In this document: positions 33,856 through 43,087 of the stretch, one piece after another
Layout: every line of letters starts with the position of its first letter
Numbering within the stretch: position 1 is the first letter of the stretch
Assembly (NCBI RefSeq): GCF_023515995.1
Contig: NZ_CP097320.1
Coordinates: 4,526,001-4,590,000 of the forward strand
DNA from: Candidatus Mycobacterium methanotrophicum
GTDB lineage: Bacteria > Actinomycetota > Actinomycetes > Mycobacteriales > Mycobacteriaceae
Direction: 5' to 3'
Length of the DNA stretch: 64,000 bases
Notes under the pieces: model-generated
What the model saw: the letters and a program-made list of their open reading frames with translations, nothing else
Told to the model about the DNA's origin: nothing
Databases searched by the model: none
Program-made: the position numbers and the translations under genes

Positions 33856-35178
33856 ATGTTTCGACACTGTGGCGGTAGCGTCGCAATTGTGTGGGACTTC
33901 GAAACGGACCCTGAATACCAGGAGAAGCTGGACTGGGTTGAAGGGTTTATGGTCGACGAGGTCGAGCCGCTCGATCTGGTTGCGCTCGATCCATATGACA
34001 AGAAGAACGCCGAGACTTCGGCGATCCTGCGACCTCTGCGACAACAGGTCCGGGAGCACGGGCTGTGGGCTGCACATCTGCGGCCGGAACTCGGCGGCCA
34101 AGGCTACGGCCAGGTCAAGCTCGCGCTGCTCAACGAAATACTCGGCCGTTCGCGCTGGGCCCCATCGGTGTTCGGCTGCCAGGCGCCCGACTCGGGCAAC
34201 GCCGAGATTCTCGCCATGTTCGGTACCGCCGAGCAGAAAGCTCGCTACCTGCAGCCGCTACTCGACGGCGACATCACCTCCTGCTATTCCATGACCGAAC
34301 CGCAAGGCGGTTCGGATCCGGGTCTGTTCGTCACCCGCGCCGAGCGCGACGGCGACACCTGGGTGATCAATGGCGAGAAGTGGTTTTCCACGAACGCCAG
34401 GCACGCGGCCTTTTTCATCGTCATGGCGGTCACCAACCCCGACGCCCGTACTCGCGACAAGATGTCGCTTTTCGTCGTGCCCGCCGAAACACCGGGCATC
34501 GAGATCATCCGCAACGTCGGGGTCGGCGCCGATTCACACGCCACCCATGGCTACGTCCGCTACACCGACGTGCGGGTGCCGGCCGAGCGCATACTCGGCG
34601 GCGAGGGGCAGGCATTCGCCATTGCACAGACCCGGCTCAGCGGCGGGCGCATCCACCACGCCATGCGCACTATCGCGTTGGCCCGGGCAGCATTCGACAT
34701 GATGTGTGAGCGGGCGGTGTCACGCCAAACCCGCAACGGCCCACTGTCGAATTTCCAGATGACACAGGAGAAGATCGCCGACAGCTGGATTCAGATCGAG
34801 CAGTTCCGGCTGCTGGTGTTGCGCACAGCATGGCTGATCGACAAGCATCACGACTACCAGAAGGTGCGCCGCGATATCGCGGCGGTCAAGGTGGCGATGC
34901 CGCAGGTGTTGCACGACGTCGTGCAGCGCGCCATGCATCTGCACGGCGCACTTGGAGTCTCCAACGAGATGCCATTCGTCAAAATGATGATCGCCGCCGA
35001 GTCGCTGGGGATCGCCGACGGCGCGACCGAGCTGCACAAGATGACCGTCGCCCGCCGTACGCTGCGTGAATACCAGCCAGTGTCAACAGCTTTCCCGTCG
35101 CAGCATCTGCCCACTAGGCGGGCGGAGGCACAGACAAAACTGGCCGAACGCCTCGAGCACACCGTCGCCGAATTCTGA
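33856..35178 (+). CDS. fadE1: Acyl-CoA dehydrogenase FadE1 (Rv0131c orthologue)
   Basis: A 440-residue acyl-CoA dehydrogenase. Flavin contacts SCYSMTEPQGGSDPGLFVTR and WVINGEKWFSTNARHAAFFI; then LSGGRIHHAMRTIALARAAF and MHLHGALGVSNEMPFVKMMI. Homology begins at VWDFETDPEYQEKL, so the GTG at 33889 (429 residues) may be the true start rather than the ATG at 33856. It acts in fatty-acid beta-oxidation. Convergent with htdZ. Confidence 0.88.
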   Translation: MFRHCGGSVAIVWDFETDPEYQEKLDWVEGFMVDEVEPLDLVALDPYDKKNAETSAILRPLRQQVREHGLWAAHLRPELGGQGYGQVKLALLNEILGRSRWAPSVFGCQAPDSGNAEILAMFGTAEQKARYLQPLLDGDITSCYSMTEPQGGSDPGLFVTRAERDGDTWVINGEKWFSTNARHAAFFIVMAVTNPDARTRDKMSLFVVPAETPGIEIIRNVGVGADSHATHGYVRYTDVRVPAERILGGEGQAFAIAQTRLSGGRIHHAMRTIALARAAFDMMCERAVSRQTRNGPLSNFQMTQEKIADSWIQIEQFRLLVLRTAWLIDKHHDYQKVRRDIAAVKVAMPQVLHDVVQRAMHLHGALGVSNEMPFVKMMIAAESLGIADGATELHKMTVARRTLREYQPVSTAFPSQHLPTRRAEAQTKLAERLEHTVAEF

Positions 35179-35282
35179 CGGCTCTTAGCTGACGATAAAA
35201 GCCCTGGTCGGCGGTCGCGCCGGATACGGCGCATTTCCGTCCCCCACCCGGGGCGAAACCCCGGATAGCTACTCGCCGGGAC

Positions 35283-35738
35283 TCAGCAGATATAGCGGAC
35301 GATGCTTTCGGCCACACACGCCGGCTTGGCCGACCCCTCGATCTCTACGGTGGTCGACGTCGTCGCCTGTACCGCACCGTTGCCAAGGTCCTCGACACCG
35401 ACCAACGAGCTTTCGGCGCGGACCTTGGACCCGACCGGCACCGGTGCGGGGAAGCGCACCTTGTTCAAGCCGTAGTTGACGGCAAGCTTGATGCCGTTGA
35501 CCGTGTAGATCTGGTGCTGGAGCCGGGGCAGCAGAGCCAGCGTCATGAAGCCGTGGGCGATGGTTTTGCCGAACGGTCCTGCAGCCGCCCGTTCCGGATC
35601 AACGTGAATCCACTGGCGATCGCCTGTCGCATCGGCAAAGAGGTTGACGTCATCCTGGGTGATGGTGACCCAGTCGCTGTGCCCAATGCTTTGCCCCTGG
35701 GCGGCGGCGAGGTCGGCAACTGACTCGAAGGTGCGCAT
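35283..35738 (-). CDS. htdZ: 3-hydroxyacyl-thioester dehydratase HtdZ (MaoC-like)
   Basis: A 151-residue hotdog-fold R-specific hydratase, the same length as H37Rv Rv0130. The hydratase 2 motif is FADATGDRQWIHVDPERAAA, with catalytic Asp and His five residues apart, and KTIAHGFMTLALLPRLQHQI follows. It hydrates or dehydrates 3-hydroxyacyl-CoA in fatty-acid metabolism. AGAGGAG lies 7 bp before the ATG. Confidence 0.93.
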   Translation of the reverse strand: MRTFESVADLAAAQGQSIGHSDWVTITQDDVNLFADATGDRQWIHVDPERAAAGPFGKTIAHGFMTLALLPRLQHQIYTVNGIKLAVNYGLNKVRFPAPVPVGSKVRAESSLVGVEDLGNGAVQATTSTTVEIEGSAKPACVAESIVRYIC

Positions 35739-35914
35739 CGTGTTCTCCTCTGCTTAAGTGGAAACCTTAGTGCCGCACTCACCGCAGCCGCGCCAGGGGC
35801 AGTGACAAACCCCCGGCTCGCGGGTCGACGTCGGGCAGGCGGCGGTGAGCGGCGCACGGCTAAGCAGATCGCCAATGCTGGCTGGCGCGCGCATACGTAA
35901 GGGGCAAAGGGGTA

Positions 35915-36748
35915 ATGGTTGATGCCAAGGCTCATCATGGATGGTTTCGTGACACCCGGTTGCATGTCGACGACACCGGCGGTTCCGGCCGGCCAGTGAT
36001 GCTGATCCACGGGTGGCCGCTGCCCGGGCAATCGTGGGTGCCGCAGATACCTGCTTTACAGGACGCTGGTTTTCGCGTAATCACCTATGCCCGGCGGGGT
36101 TTCGGCCGCAGACTAGCCGCTCAACGGATATGAGTATGACGATCTCGCCAAAGATCTGCACACGCTGATCAATGCCCTCCGACTCGACGACGTCGCCCTC
36201 GTCGGATTCTCTATGGGGGCGGCGAAGTCGCGCGCTACATTTCGTCTTTCGGCGAGGATCGCCTACACAGCGCGGTGTTCGCTTCCGCGGTAACCCCATA
36301 CATGCTGAAGACACGCGACAATCCGGACGGCCCAATGAACAAACAAGACGCCAAACGGGCAGCCGCAGCTCTCATGAGGGACGAAGACGCGTTCTATGAC
36401 GAGCAGATGATCGAGTTCTTCTCTGCCAACGGTGAATTGAAGGTAAGCGACGATCAGTGTCAAAAGGCGCTTGCGCTGTGCAAACAGGCGAGCAAGGAGG
36501 CGTCGCTGGCATGCATGGCCGCGTGGAGCAGTACCGATTTCCGCGACGACCTGCACCTTATTTCAGTACCGACAGGGGTCATCCACGGCGACGCCGACGC
36601 CTCAGTGCCGTTCGAAGGTTCAGCCCCACTCACCCATGCCGCAATTCCCGGCAGCGCACTGCACGTAATCGCCGATGGGCCTCATGGTTGCAACCTCACC
36701 GACGCCGACGAATTCAACGAGGTACTCCTCAAATTTCTCGAGCAGTAG
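35915..36748 (+). pseudogene. Alpha/beta hydrolase (chloroperoxidase-like) with two frameshifts
   Basis: The N-terminus MVDAKAHHGWFRDTRLHVDD with VMLIHGWPLPGQSW is in one frame. Near 36110 the frame shifts (GFGRR, then PLNGYEYDDLAKDLHTLINA and LVGFSMG in a second frame), and near 36222 it shifts again to EVARYISSFGEDRLHSAVFA and the C-terminus ending NEVLLKFLEQ. All catalytic parts can be recognised: Ser in GFSMG, Asp in VIHGDADASVP, His in DGPHGCN. The decay is therefore recent, or there are sequencing errors. Confidence 0.8.
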
Positions 36749-36762
36749 CAAAGCTCCGGCAG

Positions 36763-36789
36763 GTTTGCTCCCTTGCGTTGTTCGGGTAA
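36763..36789 (+). promoter_or_regulatory. SigF-type promoter of the 57-aa gene
   Basis: GTTT (36763-36766, within AGGTTT), 17 nt, GGGTAA (36784-36789). This is a full match to the SigF core GTTT, 15-17 nt, GGGTA. A start near 36796 would give a leader of about 40 nt before the ATG at 36837. Confidence 0.6.
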
Positions 36790-36836
36790 CCCGCGGTGCA
36801 GGCGCCCTGACAGACCCAACGGAAGCAGACCCCAGC

Positions 36837-37010
36837 ATGGCGAAATCCAAAGATCGCAGGCCCGAATCGGACGTCGAGGCCGAGACACACGAGGCGCGAT
36901 CCCGTGCCGGCAAAGACGGCGGCGACGGCACCTACGTCGGTGCGACGGGCCCCGACGACGCTCTCGACGTCGGCGAGACTGGAGCCGAAGCGCGCAGTAA
37001 ACAGCGCTAG
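36837..37010 (+). CDS. Small charged hypothetical protein, 57 aa
   Basis: Reads MAKSKDRRPESDVEAETHEA, then RSRAGKDGGDGTYVGATGPD and DALDVGETGAEARSKQR. It is highly charged, without hydrophobic segments, and resembles small disordered stress proteins, but I do not recognise a family. Support comes from a clean SigF-type promoter upstream and a phosphoesterase gene 28 bp downstream that may share its mRNA. Confidence 0.6.
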   Translation: MAKSKDRRPESDVEAETHEARSRAGKDGGDGTYVGATGPDDALDVGETGAEARSKQR

Positions 37011-37038
37011 CGGCCAAAGCCTGTTGCAGGATGGCCCG

Positions 37039-37536
37039 GTGAGGCTGCTGCTTGTTGCCGATACGCATGTTCCGCGGCGTTCCCACGATCTCCCCGCGCA
37101 GGTATGGGAAGAAGTGGCCCAAGCCGACGTCGTCTTCCATGCCGGCGACTGGACAGCACCGAAGCTGCTGGACGAACTTACGGCGAAAGCCGCGCGGCTG
37201 GTGGCGTGCTGGGGAAACAACGACGGACAAGCGCTGCGGTCGCGGCTACCAGAACGCGCCGACGTGCTGCTGGAAGGGTTGCATTTCACGGTGATACACG
37301 AGGCCGGAGCCGCAGCCGGCCGCGAAGCCCGGATGTCGCGGCGCTACCCCGACAGCGACGTGCTGATCTTCGGACACAGCCATACCCCCTGGGACACCAC
37401 GGCGAACACCGGGCTGCGGCTGCTCAACCCCGGGTCGCCGACCGACCGTCGGCGCCAACCGGCCTGCACCTACATGACCGCGATCGCGGCTGGCGGGCAA
37501 CTGACCGGGGTCGTCCTGCACCGCGTCGACCAATAG
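37039..37536 (+). CDS. YfcE/MJ0936-type metallophosphoesterase
   Basis: A 165-residue calcineurin-like phosphodiesterase with the metal-ligand motifs in order: LLLVADTHVPRR (D-x-H), DVVFHAGDWTA (GD), ACWGNNDGQALR (GNND), TVIHEAGA and VLIFGHSHTPWD (GHSH). Members hydrolyse phosphodiesters in vitro; the cellular substrate is unknown. The GTG at 37039 (VRLLLVADTH) is chosen because homology begins there. It follows the 57-aa gene closely. The stop codon lies in the arm of an inverted repeat. Confidence 0.85.
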   Translation: MRLLLVADTHVPRRSHDLPAQVWEEVAQADVVFHAGDWTAPKLLDELTAKAARLVACWGNNDGQALRSRLPERADVLLEGLHFTVIHEAGAAAGREARMSRRYPDSDVLIFGHSHTPWDTTANTGLRLLNPGSPTDRRRQPACTYMTAIAAGGQLTGVVLHRVDQ

Positions 37537-37611
37537 CCGCTTGAGGATCAAATTTCGACAATTTGTTGTCGATGCGGGATGGCCAGCATGCGCCGAATCC
37601 TCAAGCGGCTA
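37534..37611. repeat. 15-bp inverted repeat after the phosphoesterase gene
   Basis: TAGCCGCTTGAGGAT (37534-37548) and ATCCTCAAGCGGCTA (37597-37611) are exact reverse complements, 48 bp apart. The first arm contains the stop codon. The interval holds a shorter palindromic stretch (ATTTCGACAATTTGTTGTCGAT region). It may be a terminator or a small mobile repeat. Confidence 0.6.
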
Positions 37612-37756
37612 GTCCAATTACCTTGCAGCGGTGGAAGAGACGACGTCACGCGGCCAGCGAAGCCCAATCGTTGTCTTCGAGTCCGCGCCGGCGCCTGATT
37701 GTTAGCCAACCGCGACGTCACACCCCGAAGCGGCAAACGGCAGTGGGCCGCATCCC

Positions 37757-37822
37757 GTGTTTGACTTCCTCCGACAGCTATTCGACCGCATCATGCGGCA
37801 GATGAAAGTTGGGATGGGGTAA
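37757..37822 (+). CDS. Possible 21-aa leader peptide upstream of fbpC
   Basis: GTG at 37757 opens VFDFLRQLFDRIMRQMKVGM and then G and TAA, ending five bases before the fbpC ATG. The peptide is amphipathic and in phase for translational coupling. The interval from the previous gene (37537-37756) shows no other gene. It could equally be chance; conservation would decide. Confidence 0.3.
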   Translation: MFDFLRQLFDRIMRQMKVGMG

Positions 37823-37827
37823 GAGCT

Positions 37828-38820
37828 ATGAAGTTCGTTGAGAAATTGAGCGGCGCGGCGGCCCGGTTGCCGCGGCGGCTGGCGATAGCGACCGTTGGGG
37901 CAGCGCTGCTGGCCGGTCTGGTCGCCGCTGTCGGCGGCTCGGCGACGGTAGGGGCGTTTTCCAAGCCGGGCCTGCCGGTCGAGTATCTACAAGTGCCATC
38001 CGCAGCGATGGGCCGCAACATCAAGGTCCAATTCCAGGGCGGCGGACCGCACGCGGTCTACCTGCTCGACGGCCTGCGGGCGCAGGACGACTTCAACGGT
38101 TGGGACATCAACACTCCCGCCTTCGAGGAGTACTACAAGTCAGGCCTGTCGGTGATCATGCCGGTCGGTGGACAGTCCAGCTTCTACACCGACTGGTACC
38201 AGCCGGCGTGCGGCAAAACCGGCTGCCAGACCTACAAGTGGGAGACCTTCATCACCCGGGAGCTTCCTACCTACCTGCAGGCCAATCGCGGCATCGCACC
38301 GACCGGCAACGCCGCGGTCGGCTTGTCGATGTCGGGTGGTTCTGCGCTGATTCTGGCCGCGTACTACCCGCAGCAGTTCTCCTACGCTGCATCGCTCTCG
38401 GGCTTTTTGAACCCGTCCGAGGGCTGGTGGCCGACGCTGATCGGTCTGGCGATGGAAGATGCAGGCGGTTACAGCGCCACCAACATGTGGGGCCCGACAA
38501 GCGATCCGGCGTGGAAGCGCAACGACCCGATGGTCCAGATCCCTCGGCTGGTGCAGAACAACACCCGCTTGTGGGTCTATTGCGGTAATGGTGCGCCGAA
38601 CGACCTGGGCGGTGACAGCATGCCGGCCAAGTTCCTGGAGCAATTCACCTTGCGCACCAACGAGCAGTTCCGCGAGAACTACGTGGCCGCGGGCGGCAAC
38701 AACGCCGTATTCAACTTCCCGCCCAATGGAACGCATGACTGGAGCTACTGGAACCAACAGCTGGTCGCCATGAAGCCCGACATTCAGCGCACGTTGAGCG
38801 GCGGACAAGCCGCCACCTGA
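37828..38820 (+). CDS. fbpC: Mycolyltransferase FbpC (antigen 85-C)
   Basis: A 330-residue exported mycolyltransferase. The signal peptide spans about residues 1-45 (RRLAIATVGAALLAGLVAAV). The mature protein starts FSKPGLPVEYLQVPSAAMGR. The nucleophile Ser is in AVGLSMSGGSALILAAYYPQ, with Glu and His in the C-terminal half (FNFPPNGTHDWSYWNQQLVA). It transfers mycolic acid to trehalose and arabinogalactan. Sequence and location match Rv0129c. Unlike M. tuberculosis FbpC as I recall it, it carries the two cysteines PACGKTGCQTYKW typical of FbpA/FbpB. Confidence 0.95.
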   Translation: MKFVEKLSGAAARLPRRLAIATVGAALLAGLVAAVGGSATVGAFSKPGLPVEYLQVPSAAMGRNIKVQFQGGGPHAVYLLDGLRAQDDFNGWDINTPAFEEYYKSGLSVIMPVGGQSSFYTDWYQPACGKTGCQTYKWETFITRELPTYLQANRGIAPTGNAAVGLSMSGGSALILAAYYPQQFSYAASLSGFLNPSEGWWPTLIGLAMEDAGGYSATNMWGPTSDPAWKRNDPMVQIPRLVQNNTRLWVYCGNGAPNDLGGDSMPAKFLEQFTLRTNEQFRENYVAAGGNNAVFNFPPNGTHDWSYWNQQLVAMKPDIQRTLSGGQAAT

Positions 38821-38874
38821 GAACTACCCTCCGACGCGTCGGCAGCAGCGTGCCCCCCAGCGCTGCTGCCGACG

Positions 38875-40203
38875 CTATGAGTTGTTAACCAGCTTGGCGA
38901 TCGACCGCAGCGGAATCGGCAACCAGGCGGGCCGGTGCCGTGACTCATAACCGGTCTCATAGACCGCCTTGTCCAGTTCATATGCCGCCAACAGCGGCGC
39001 CGAATCGCGCGGGTCGACACCGGATGCCGCCGCATAGCCGTCGCAGAACGCAGTGCGGTTGCGCTGCACCCACTCTCGCGCACGCGCGGCGAGTTGCTTG
39101 TCGCCTGTCTGGTCGACCAGTGGTCCGTAGGCGGCGTAGTCATAGGAACGCAGCACGCCGGCCACATCACGCAACGGCGAATCCGGCGCGCGGCGCTCCT
39201 CCAGTGGCTGGCCGGGCTCACCTTCGAAGTCGATCAACAGCCAGGACTCCGGCGTGCGCAGCACCTGGCCCAGATGCAGGTCGCCGTGCACGCGTTGCAT
39301 GGTGATCGTCTGCTCCGCCAGCTTGCCGAAGCGCTGCTCGATCGCCTCCGCGTACTGCTCGAGCTCGGACACCGCCGCAGACGCCGACGACAACCGCGCC
39401 AGCATGGTATCGACCGGGAAGGGGGCCTGCGACGTGCCAAGGGCTTCGGCGAGCGTGGTGTGTACCGACGCGACGGCTTCGCCGAGCCGATATGACTCGC
39501 CGGCGAAGTCGCCGCCGACCTCGTGGGCATACAGATCACCCTCCGCGAACAGATCGCGGACACTGGTGGTGGCCATCGCCCAGCCTTCAGCAGCATTGGC
39601 CGCATACTCGGTCGCCATGCCGAGCGGACACAACTCCCCGGTATCGCTGCCCTGCGGGGTCAGCTCGTAGGTGCCCAGCAATCGGGCCACGTGTGGGTTG
39701 CCGGCTCGGCCCAGCACCCGGTTCAGCTCGATATCGGGGTTGATGCCGGCGCTGACGCGGCGGAACACCTTGAGGATGGCGTCTCGCTCGAAGATCACAC
39801 TGGTGTTGCTCTGCTCGGCGTCCGATACTCGAGGCGACGCGTCCAGCGGCAGGGTGGCGTCCGGCTCCTTGGCAAACGTCACGTCTGAGCGGACAGCGGC
39901 CGTGTCCATCAGCGACAGCAGGAATTGGGCTGCCGGCGGGTCGTACAGCGCGTCGTAGCCGGTGTGGTCGTTGTCGGCGCCGATCTTGGCGACGGTGGTG
40001 TACTCCGACACCAGCGCAGTGTCCCAGGTGACGATCACCTGGTAGCGCTCCGCCGAGCCGTCGGTGTAACCCACGTCGACCAGTACCAGGTCAAGACCAT
40101 CGCGCAACGCGACGACGTGGCTGGGCTCAGCGGTGGCGAGTTCTCGGCTCCGCCCGGCATACCAGCGCTGCTGGGGAAGCCACTGCGACCACGGCAAGTT
40201 CAT
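38875..40203 (-). CDS. mak: Maltokinase Mak (Pep2)
   Basis: A 442-residue aminoglycoside-phosphotransferase-like kinase. N-terminal cap MNLPWSQWLPQQRWYAGRSR; ATP-lobe VIFERDAILKVFRRVSAGIN; catalytic loop MQRVHGDLHLGQVLRTPESW and metal-binding LLIDFEGEPGQPLEERRAPD. It phosphorylates maltose to maltose-1-phosphate for GlgE alpha-glucan synthesis. Its ATG overlaps the treS stop (ATGA), matching the known TreS-Mak complex. Convergent with fbpC. Confidence 0.95.
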   Translation of the reverse strand: MNLPWSQWLPQQRWYAGRSRELATAEPSHVVALRDGLDLVLVDVGYTDGSAERYQVIVTWDTALVSEYTTVAKIGADNDHTGYDALYDPPAAQFLLSLMDTAAVRSDVTFAKEPDATLPLDASPRVSDAEQSNTSVIFERDAILKVFRRVSAGINPDIELNRVLGRAGNPHVARLLGTYELTPQGSDTGELCPLGMATEYAANAAEGWAMATTSVRDLFAEGDLYAHEVGGDFAGESYRLGEAVASVHTTLAEALGTSQAPFPVDTMLARLSSASAAVSELEQYAEAIEQRFGKLAEQTITMQRVHGDLHLGQVLRTPESWLLIDFEGEPGQPLEERRAPDSPLRDVAGVLRSYDYAAYGPLVDQTGDKQLAARAREWVQRNRTAFCDGYAAASGVDPRDSAPLLAAYELDKAVYETGYESRHRPAWLPIPLRSIAKLVNNS

Positions 40204-41975
40204 TGCGACTCCTGCGACTCGGCCAGCTCGAACCAGTAGAACCCGTGTCCTGGCAGCGTGAGTAGATAGGGCAGTTGGCCGATCCGCGGGAACTCGACCT
40301 GCCCGGTCAGTTCGACCGGCGTGTACCCGCTCCAGTGTTGAAGGTTCAATTCGATGGGCTGCGGGAAACGCGACAAATTGTTCACGCAAAGCACCACATC
40401 GTGGTCGGCTTCGCGCACATAGGCCAGCACTGACGGGTTGGATCCGCCCATTTCCTCGAACGTACCAATCGCGAACGCGTCATGCCTGCGCCGCACCGCC
40501 AACATGGTGCGCGTCCAATTGAGCAGCGAGGTCGAGGTGTCGCGTTGGGCCTCGACGTTGACGGTCTGGTAACCATAAACCGGATCCTGGCTGGGCGGCA
40601 CGTAGAGTCGGCCGGGGTTTGCCGTGGAAAAGCCGGCGTTGCGGTCGGGAGTCCACTGCATCGGGGTGCGCACCCCGTCGCGATCTCCGAGCCAGATCAC
40701 GTCGCCCATACCGATCTCGTCGCCGTAGTAGATGACCGGCGAACCGGGTAGCGACAACAGCAACGCGGTGAACAACTCGATCTGGTTGCGGTCTTTCTCC
40801 AGCAGCGGGGCCAGCCGGCGACGGATGCCGACATTGGCCTTCATCCGCGGATCCTTGGCGTACTCGGCGTACATGTAGTCGCGCTCGTCGTCGGTGACCA
40901 TTTCCAGGGTCAGCTCGTCGTGATTGCGCAAGAAGACGCCCCACTGCGCCATCTTCGGAATGGGCGGGGTTTGCCCCATGATCTCCGAGATCGGGAAGCG
41001 CGATTCGCGGCGCACCGCCATGAAAATCCGCGGCATCAGCGGGAAGTGAAATGCCATGTGGCATTCATCGCCGCCGGTTTCGGGGTCACCGAAATACTCG
41101 ACGACGTCGCTGGGCCACTGGTTGGCCTCGGCCAGCAGGACACGACCGGGGAATTCGTCGTCGACGACCCTGCGCACCCGCTTGAGAAACGCGTGCGTCT
41201 CGGGCAAGTTCTCGCAGTTGGTGCCCTCACGTTCGAACAGGTAGGGCACGGCGTCCAGACGGAACCCGTCGATACCCAGGTCAAGCCAAAACCGCATGAC
41301 GTCGAGCATCGCCTGTTGAACGGCGGCGTTGTCGTAGTTGAGATCCGGCTGGTGGGAGAAGAACCGGTGCCAGTAGAACTGGCGGCGGACCGGGTCGAAC
41401 GTCCAGTTCGACTCTTCGGTGTCGATGAAGATGATCCGCGCGTCCGCGTACTTGTCGCTGCTGTCGCTCCACACGTAGTAGTCGCCGTAGGGTCCGTCGG
41501 GATCTCGCCGCGACTCCTGGAACCAAGGATGTGAATCCGACGTGTGGTTCATCACCAAGTCAGTGATCACCCGGATGCCGCGTCGGTGCGCCGCGTCGAC
41601 CAGCTCGACGAAGTCATCGACGGTGCCGAACTCGGGAAGCACCTTGTAGAAGTCGCGGATGTCGTAGCCACCGTCGCGCAGCGGCGAATCGTAAAACGGC
41701 GGAAGCCAAATGCAGTCGACACCCAGCCATTGCAGATAGTCGATCCGTTCGGTCAGCCCGCGCAGGTCACCAAAGCCGTCAGCGTTGGAGTCGTAGAACG
41801 CCCGGACCAACACTTCGTAGAAAACCGCATGCTTGAACCAGGTCGAATCGGCCGGCAGCTCCCGAGCGTCGGCGAAGTCGTCGGCGCTCGGATGTTCGAC
41901 TACGCCCGCTTCGATGCGACTTCCCCCGGCAGGATCGTGCTCGACGGTGTCCTCTGTGTCGCTCGTCAAGGTCAC
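40200..41975 (-). CDS. treS: Trehalose synthase/amylase TreS
   Basis: A 591-residue GH13 enzyme. DGGYDIRDFYKVLPEFGTVD and VMNHTSDSHPWFQESRRDPD (region I), nucleophile Asp in GIDGFRLDAVPYLFEREGTN, acid/base Glu in VLLAEANQWPSDVVEYFGDP, and RNHDELTLEM (third Asp). It interconverts trehalose and maltose and feeds Mak. The longest frame begins at a TTG (42008); I use the GTG at 41975 (VTLTSDTEDTVEH), which gives a length near the 601 residues of Rv0126. Confidence 0.95.
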   Translation of the reverse strand: MTLTSDTEDTVEHDPAGGSRIEAGVVEHPSADDFADARELPADSTWFKHAVFYEVLVRAFYDSNADGFGDLRGLTERIDYLQWLGVDCIWLPPFYDSPLRDGGYDIRDFYKVLPEFGTVDDFVELVDAAHRRGIRVITDLVMNHTSDSHPWFQESRRDPDGPYGDYYVWSDSSDKYADARIIFIDTEESNWTFDPVRRQFYWHRFFSHQPDLNYDNAAVQQAMLDVMRFWLDLGIDGFRLDAVPYLFEREGTNCENLPETHAFLKRVRRVVDDEFPGRVLLAEANQWPSDVVEYFGDPETGGDECHMAFHFPLMPRIFMAVRRESRFPISEIMGQTPPIPKMAQWGVFLRNHDELTLEMVTDDERDYMYAEYAKDPRMKANVGIRRRLAPLLEKDRNQIELFTALLLSLPGSPVIYYGDEIGMGDVIWLGDRDGVRTPMQWTPDRNAGFSTANPGRLYVPPSQDPVYGYQTVNVEAQRDTSTSLLNWTRTMLAVRRRHDAFAIGTFEEMGGSNPSVLAYVREADHDVVLCVNNLSRFPQPIELNLQHWSGYTPVELTGQVEFPRIGQLPYLLTLPGHGFYWFELAESQESQ

Positions 41976-42061
41976 AATCCTACACTTACCCGAGGCGTCG
42001 TATCGCAAACCATTTGCAGGCCAAACGAATTCAGCGCAGCTCAGGGAGCTGCGGGCGCAGG

Positions 42062-43087
42062 TCAGCCCGGCGGACCGGTGGCCAACGTCACGTTGGTGGT
42101 GCGATTCTGCAACCCGACGGTGATGTTCTCGCCGGGGTGGTGCTGATCGAGAATGTTCGTCAGCGCGGTAGCCGAGTTGACCGGTTGACCGTTGATCGAG
42201 GTGATCACATCGCCTGGGGCCAGCCCGGCGCCGGCGGCAGGACCGGTCGGAATCACCTGCTTGACCACAGCGCCCGCACCACCGGGCGCGTCGTTGACAC
42301 CGACACCGAGGAACGCGGTCGGACCGATGTGCACCGTCGGCGACCCGCCGCCCTGAATCTGCCCGGCGATGGCCATTGCCTCGTTGATCGGGATCGCGAA
42401 ACCTTGGCCGCGGCCCAGGTGGTAGTTGTCGGATGCGGCGGTGTTCATGCCGATCACCTGGTTGGCAGCGTTGACGGTAGGCCCACCGGAGTCTCCGGGC
42501 CGTATCGCGGCGTCGACCTGGATCAATCTGTCGAGTGTCTCGGCGCTGCCGGTCAGGGAGTCGGACGCCGACACCGTCTGGTTCAACGCGAGGACCCGCC
42601 CGTCCACTGCACTGGGCGCTCCGCCGGCACCACCGGCATTGCCCAGGGAGACGATCGGTTCGCCGACGGTGACCGTGTCGGAGTTACCGATATTGGCCGG
42701 CTGCAGTCCGCCGCCGCCGAGCTGCAACACCGCAATGTCATGGCTGCGGTCGAAGCCGATCACCGTGGCCGGGAAAGTCTGACCGTTGCCGATCGACCGC
42801 ACGGTCAGTGACGTGGCGCCGGCGATCACGTGGTTGTTGGTCAGCACCGTGCTGGGGCCGATCACGATGCCGGTCCCGGAGCCCACGGCACTCTGGTATC
42901 CGAGCTGGGCGTCGATATCGACGATGGTCGGGCCGACCTGCCCAACGGCCGCCAGCGCGTCCCGCGGCGCAGGCGGGGTCACTGGCGACGCTTGGGCGGG
43001 CGCCGTGGCGAGAGCCAGCCCTGCCACCGCCATCGGACTGAGCAACCACAAGGACCGCCGCGGTCTCCGGCGGTGCGATTCGCTCAT
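42062..43087 (-). CDS. pepA: Secreted serine protease PepA (HtrA-like, Mtb32A)
   Basis: A 341-residue exported trypsin-like protease with a PDZ domain. Signal peptide MSESHRRRPRRSLWLLSPMA through APAQASP. Catalytic triad: His in TVLTNNHVIAGATSLT, Asp in FDRSHDIAVLQLGGGG, Ser in IRPGDSGGPTVNAANQV. The PDZ domain (about residues 245-335) has VIPTGPAAGAGLAPGDVITS. Orthologue of Rv0125, a strong human T-cell antigen in M. tuberculosis. AGGAGG lies 8 bp before the ATG at 43087. Confidence 0.95.
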   Translation of the reverse strand: MSESHRRRPRRSLWLLSPMAVAGLALATAPAQASPVTPPAPRDALAAVGQVGPTIVDIDAQLGYQSAVGSGTGIVIGPSTVLTNNHVIAGATSLTVRSIGNGQTFPATVIGFDRSHDIAVLQLGGGGLQPANIGNSDTVTVGEPIVSLGNAGGAGGAPSAVDGRVLALNQTVSASDSLTGSAETLDRLIQVDAAIRPGDSGGPTVNAANQVIGMNTAASDNYHLGRGQGFAIPINEAMAIAGQIQGGGSPTVHIGPTAFLGVGVNDAPGGAGAVVKQVIPTGPAAGAGLAPGDVITSINGQPVNSATALTNILDQHHPGENITVGLQNRTTNVTLATGPPG

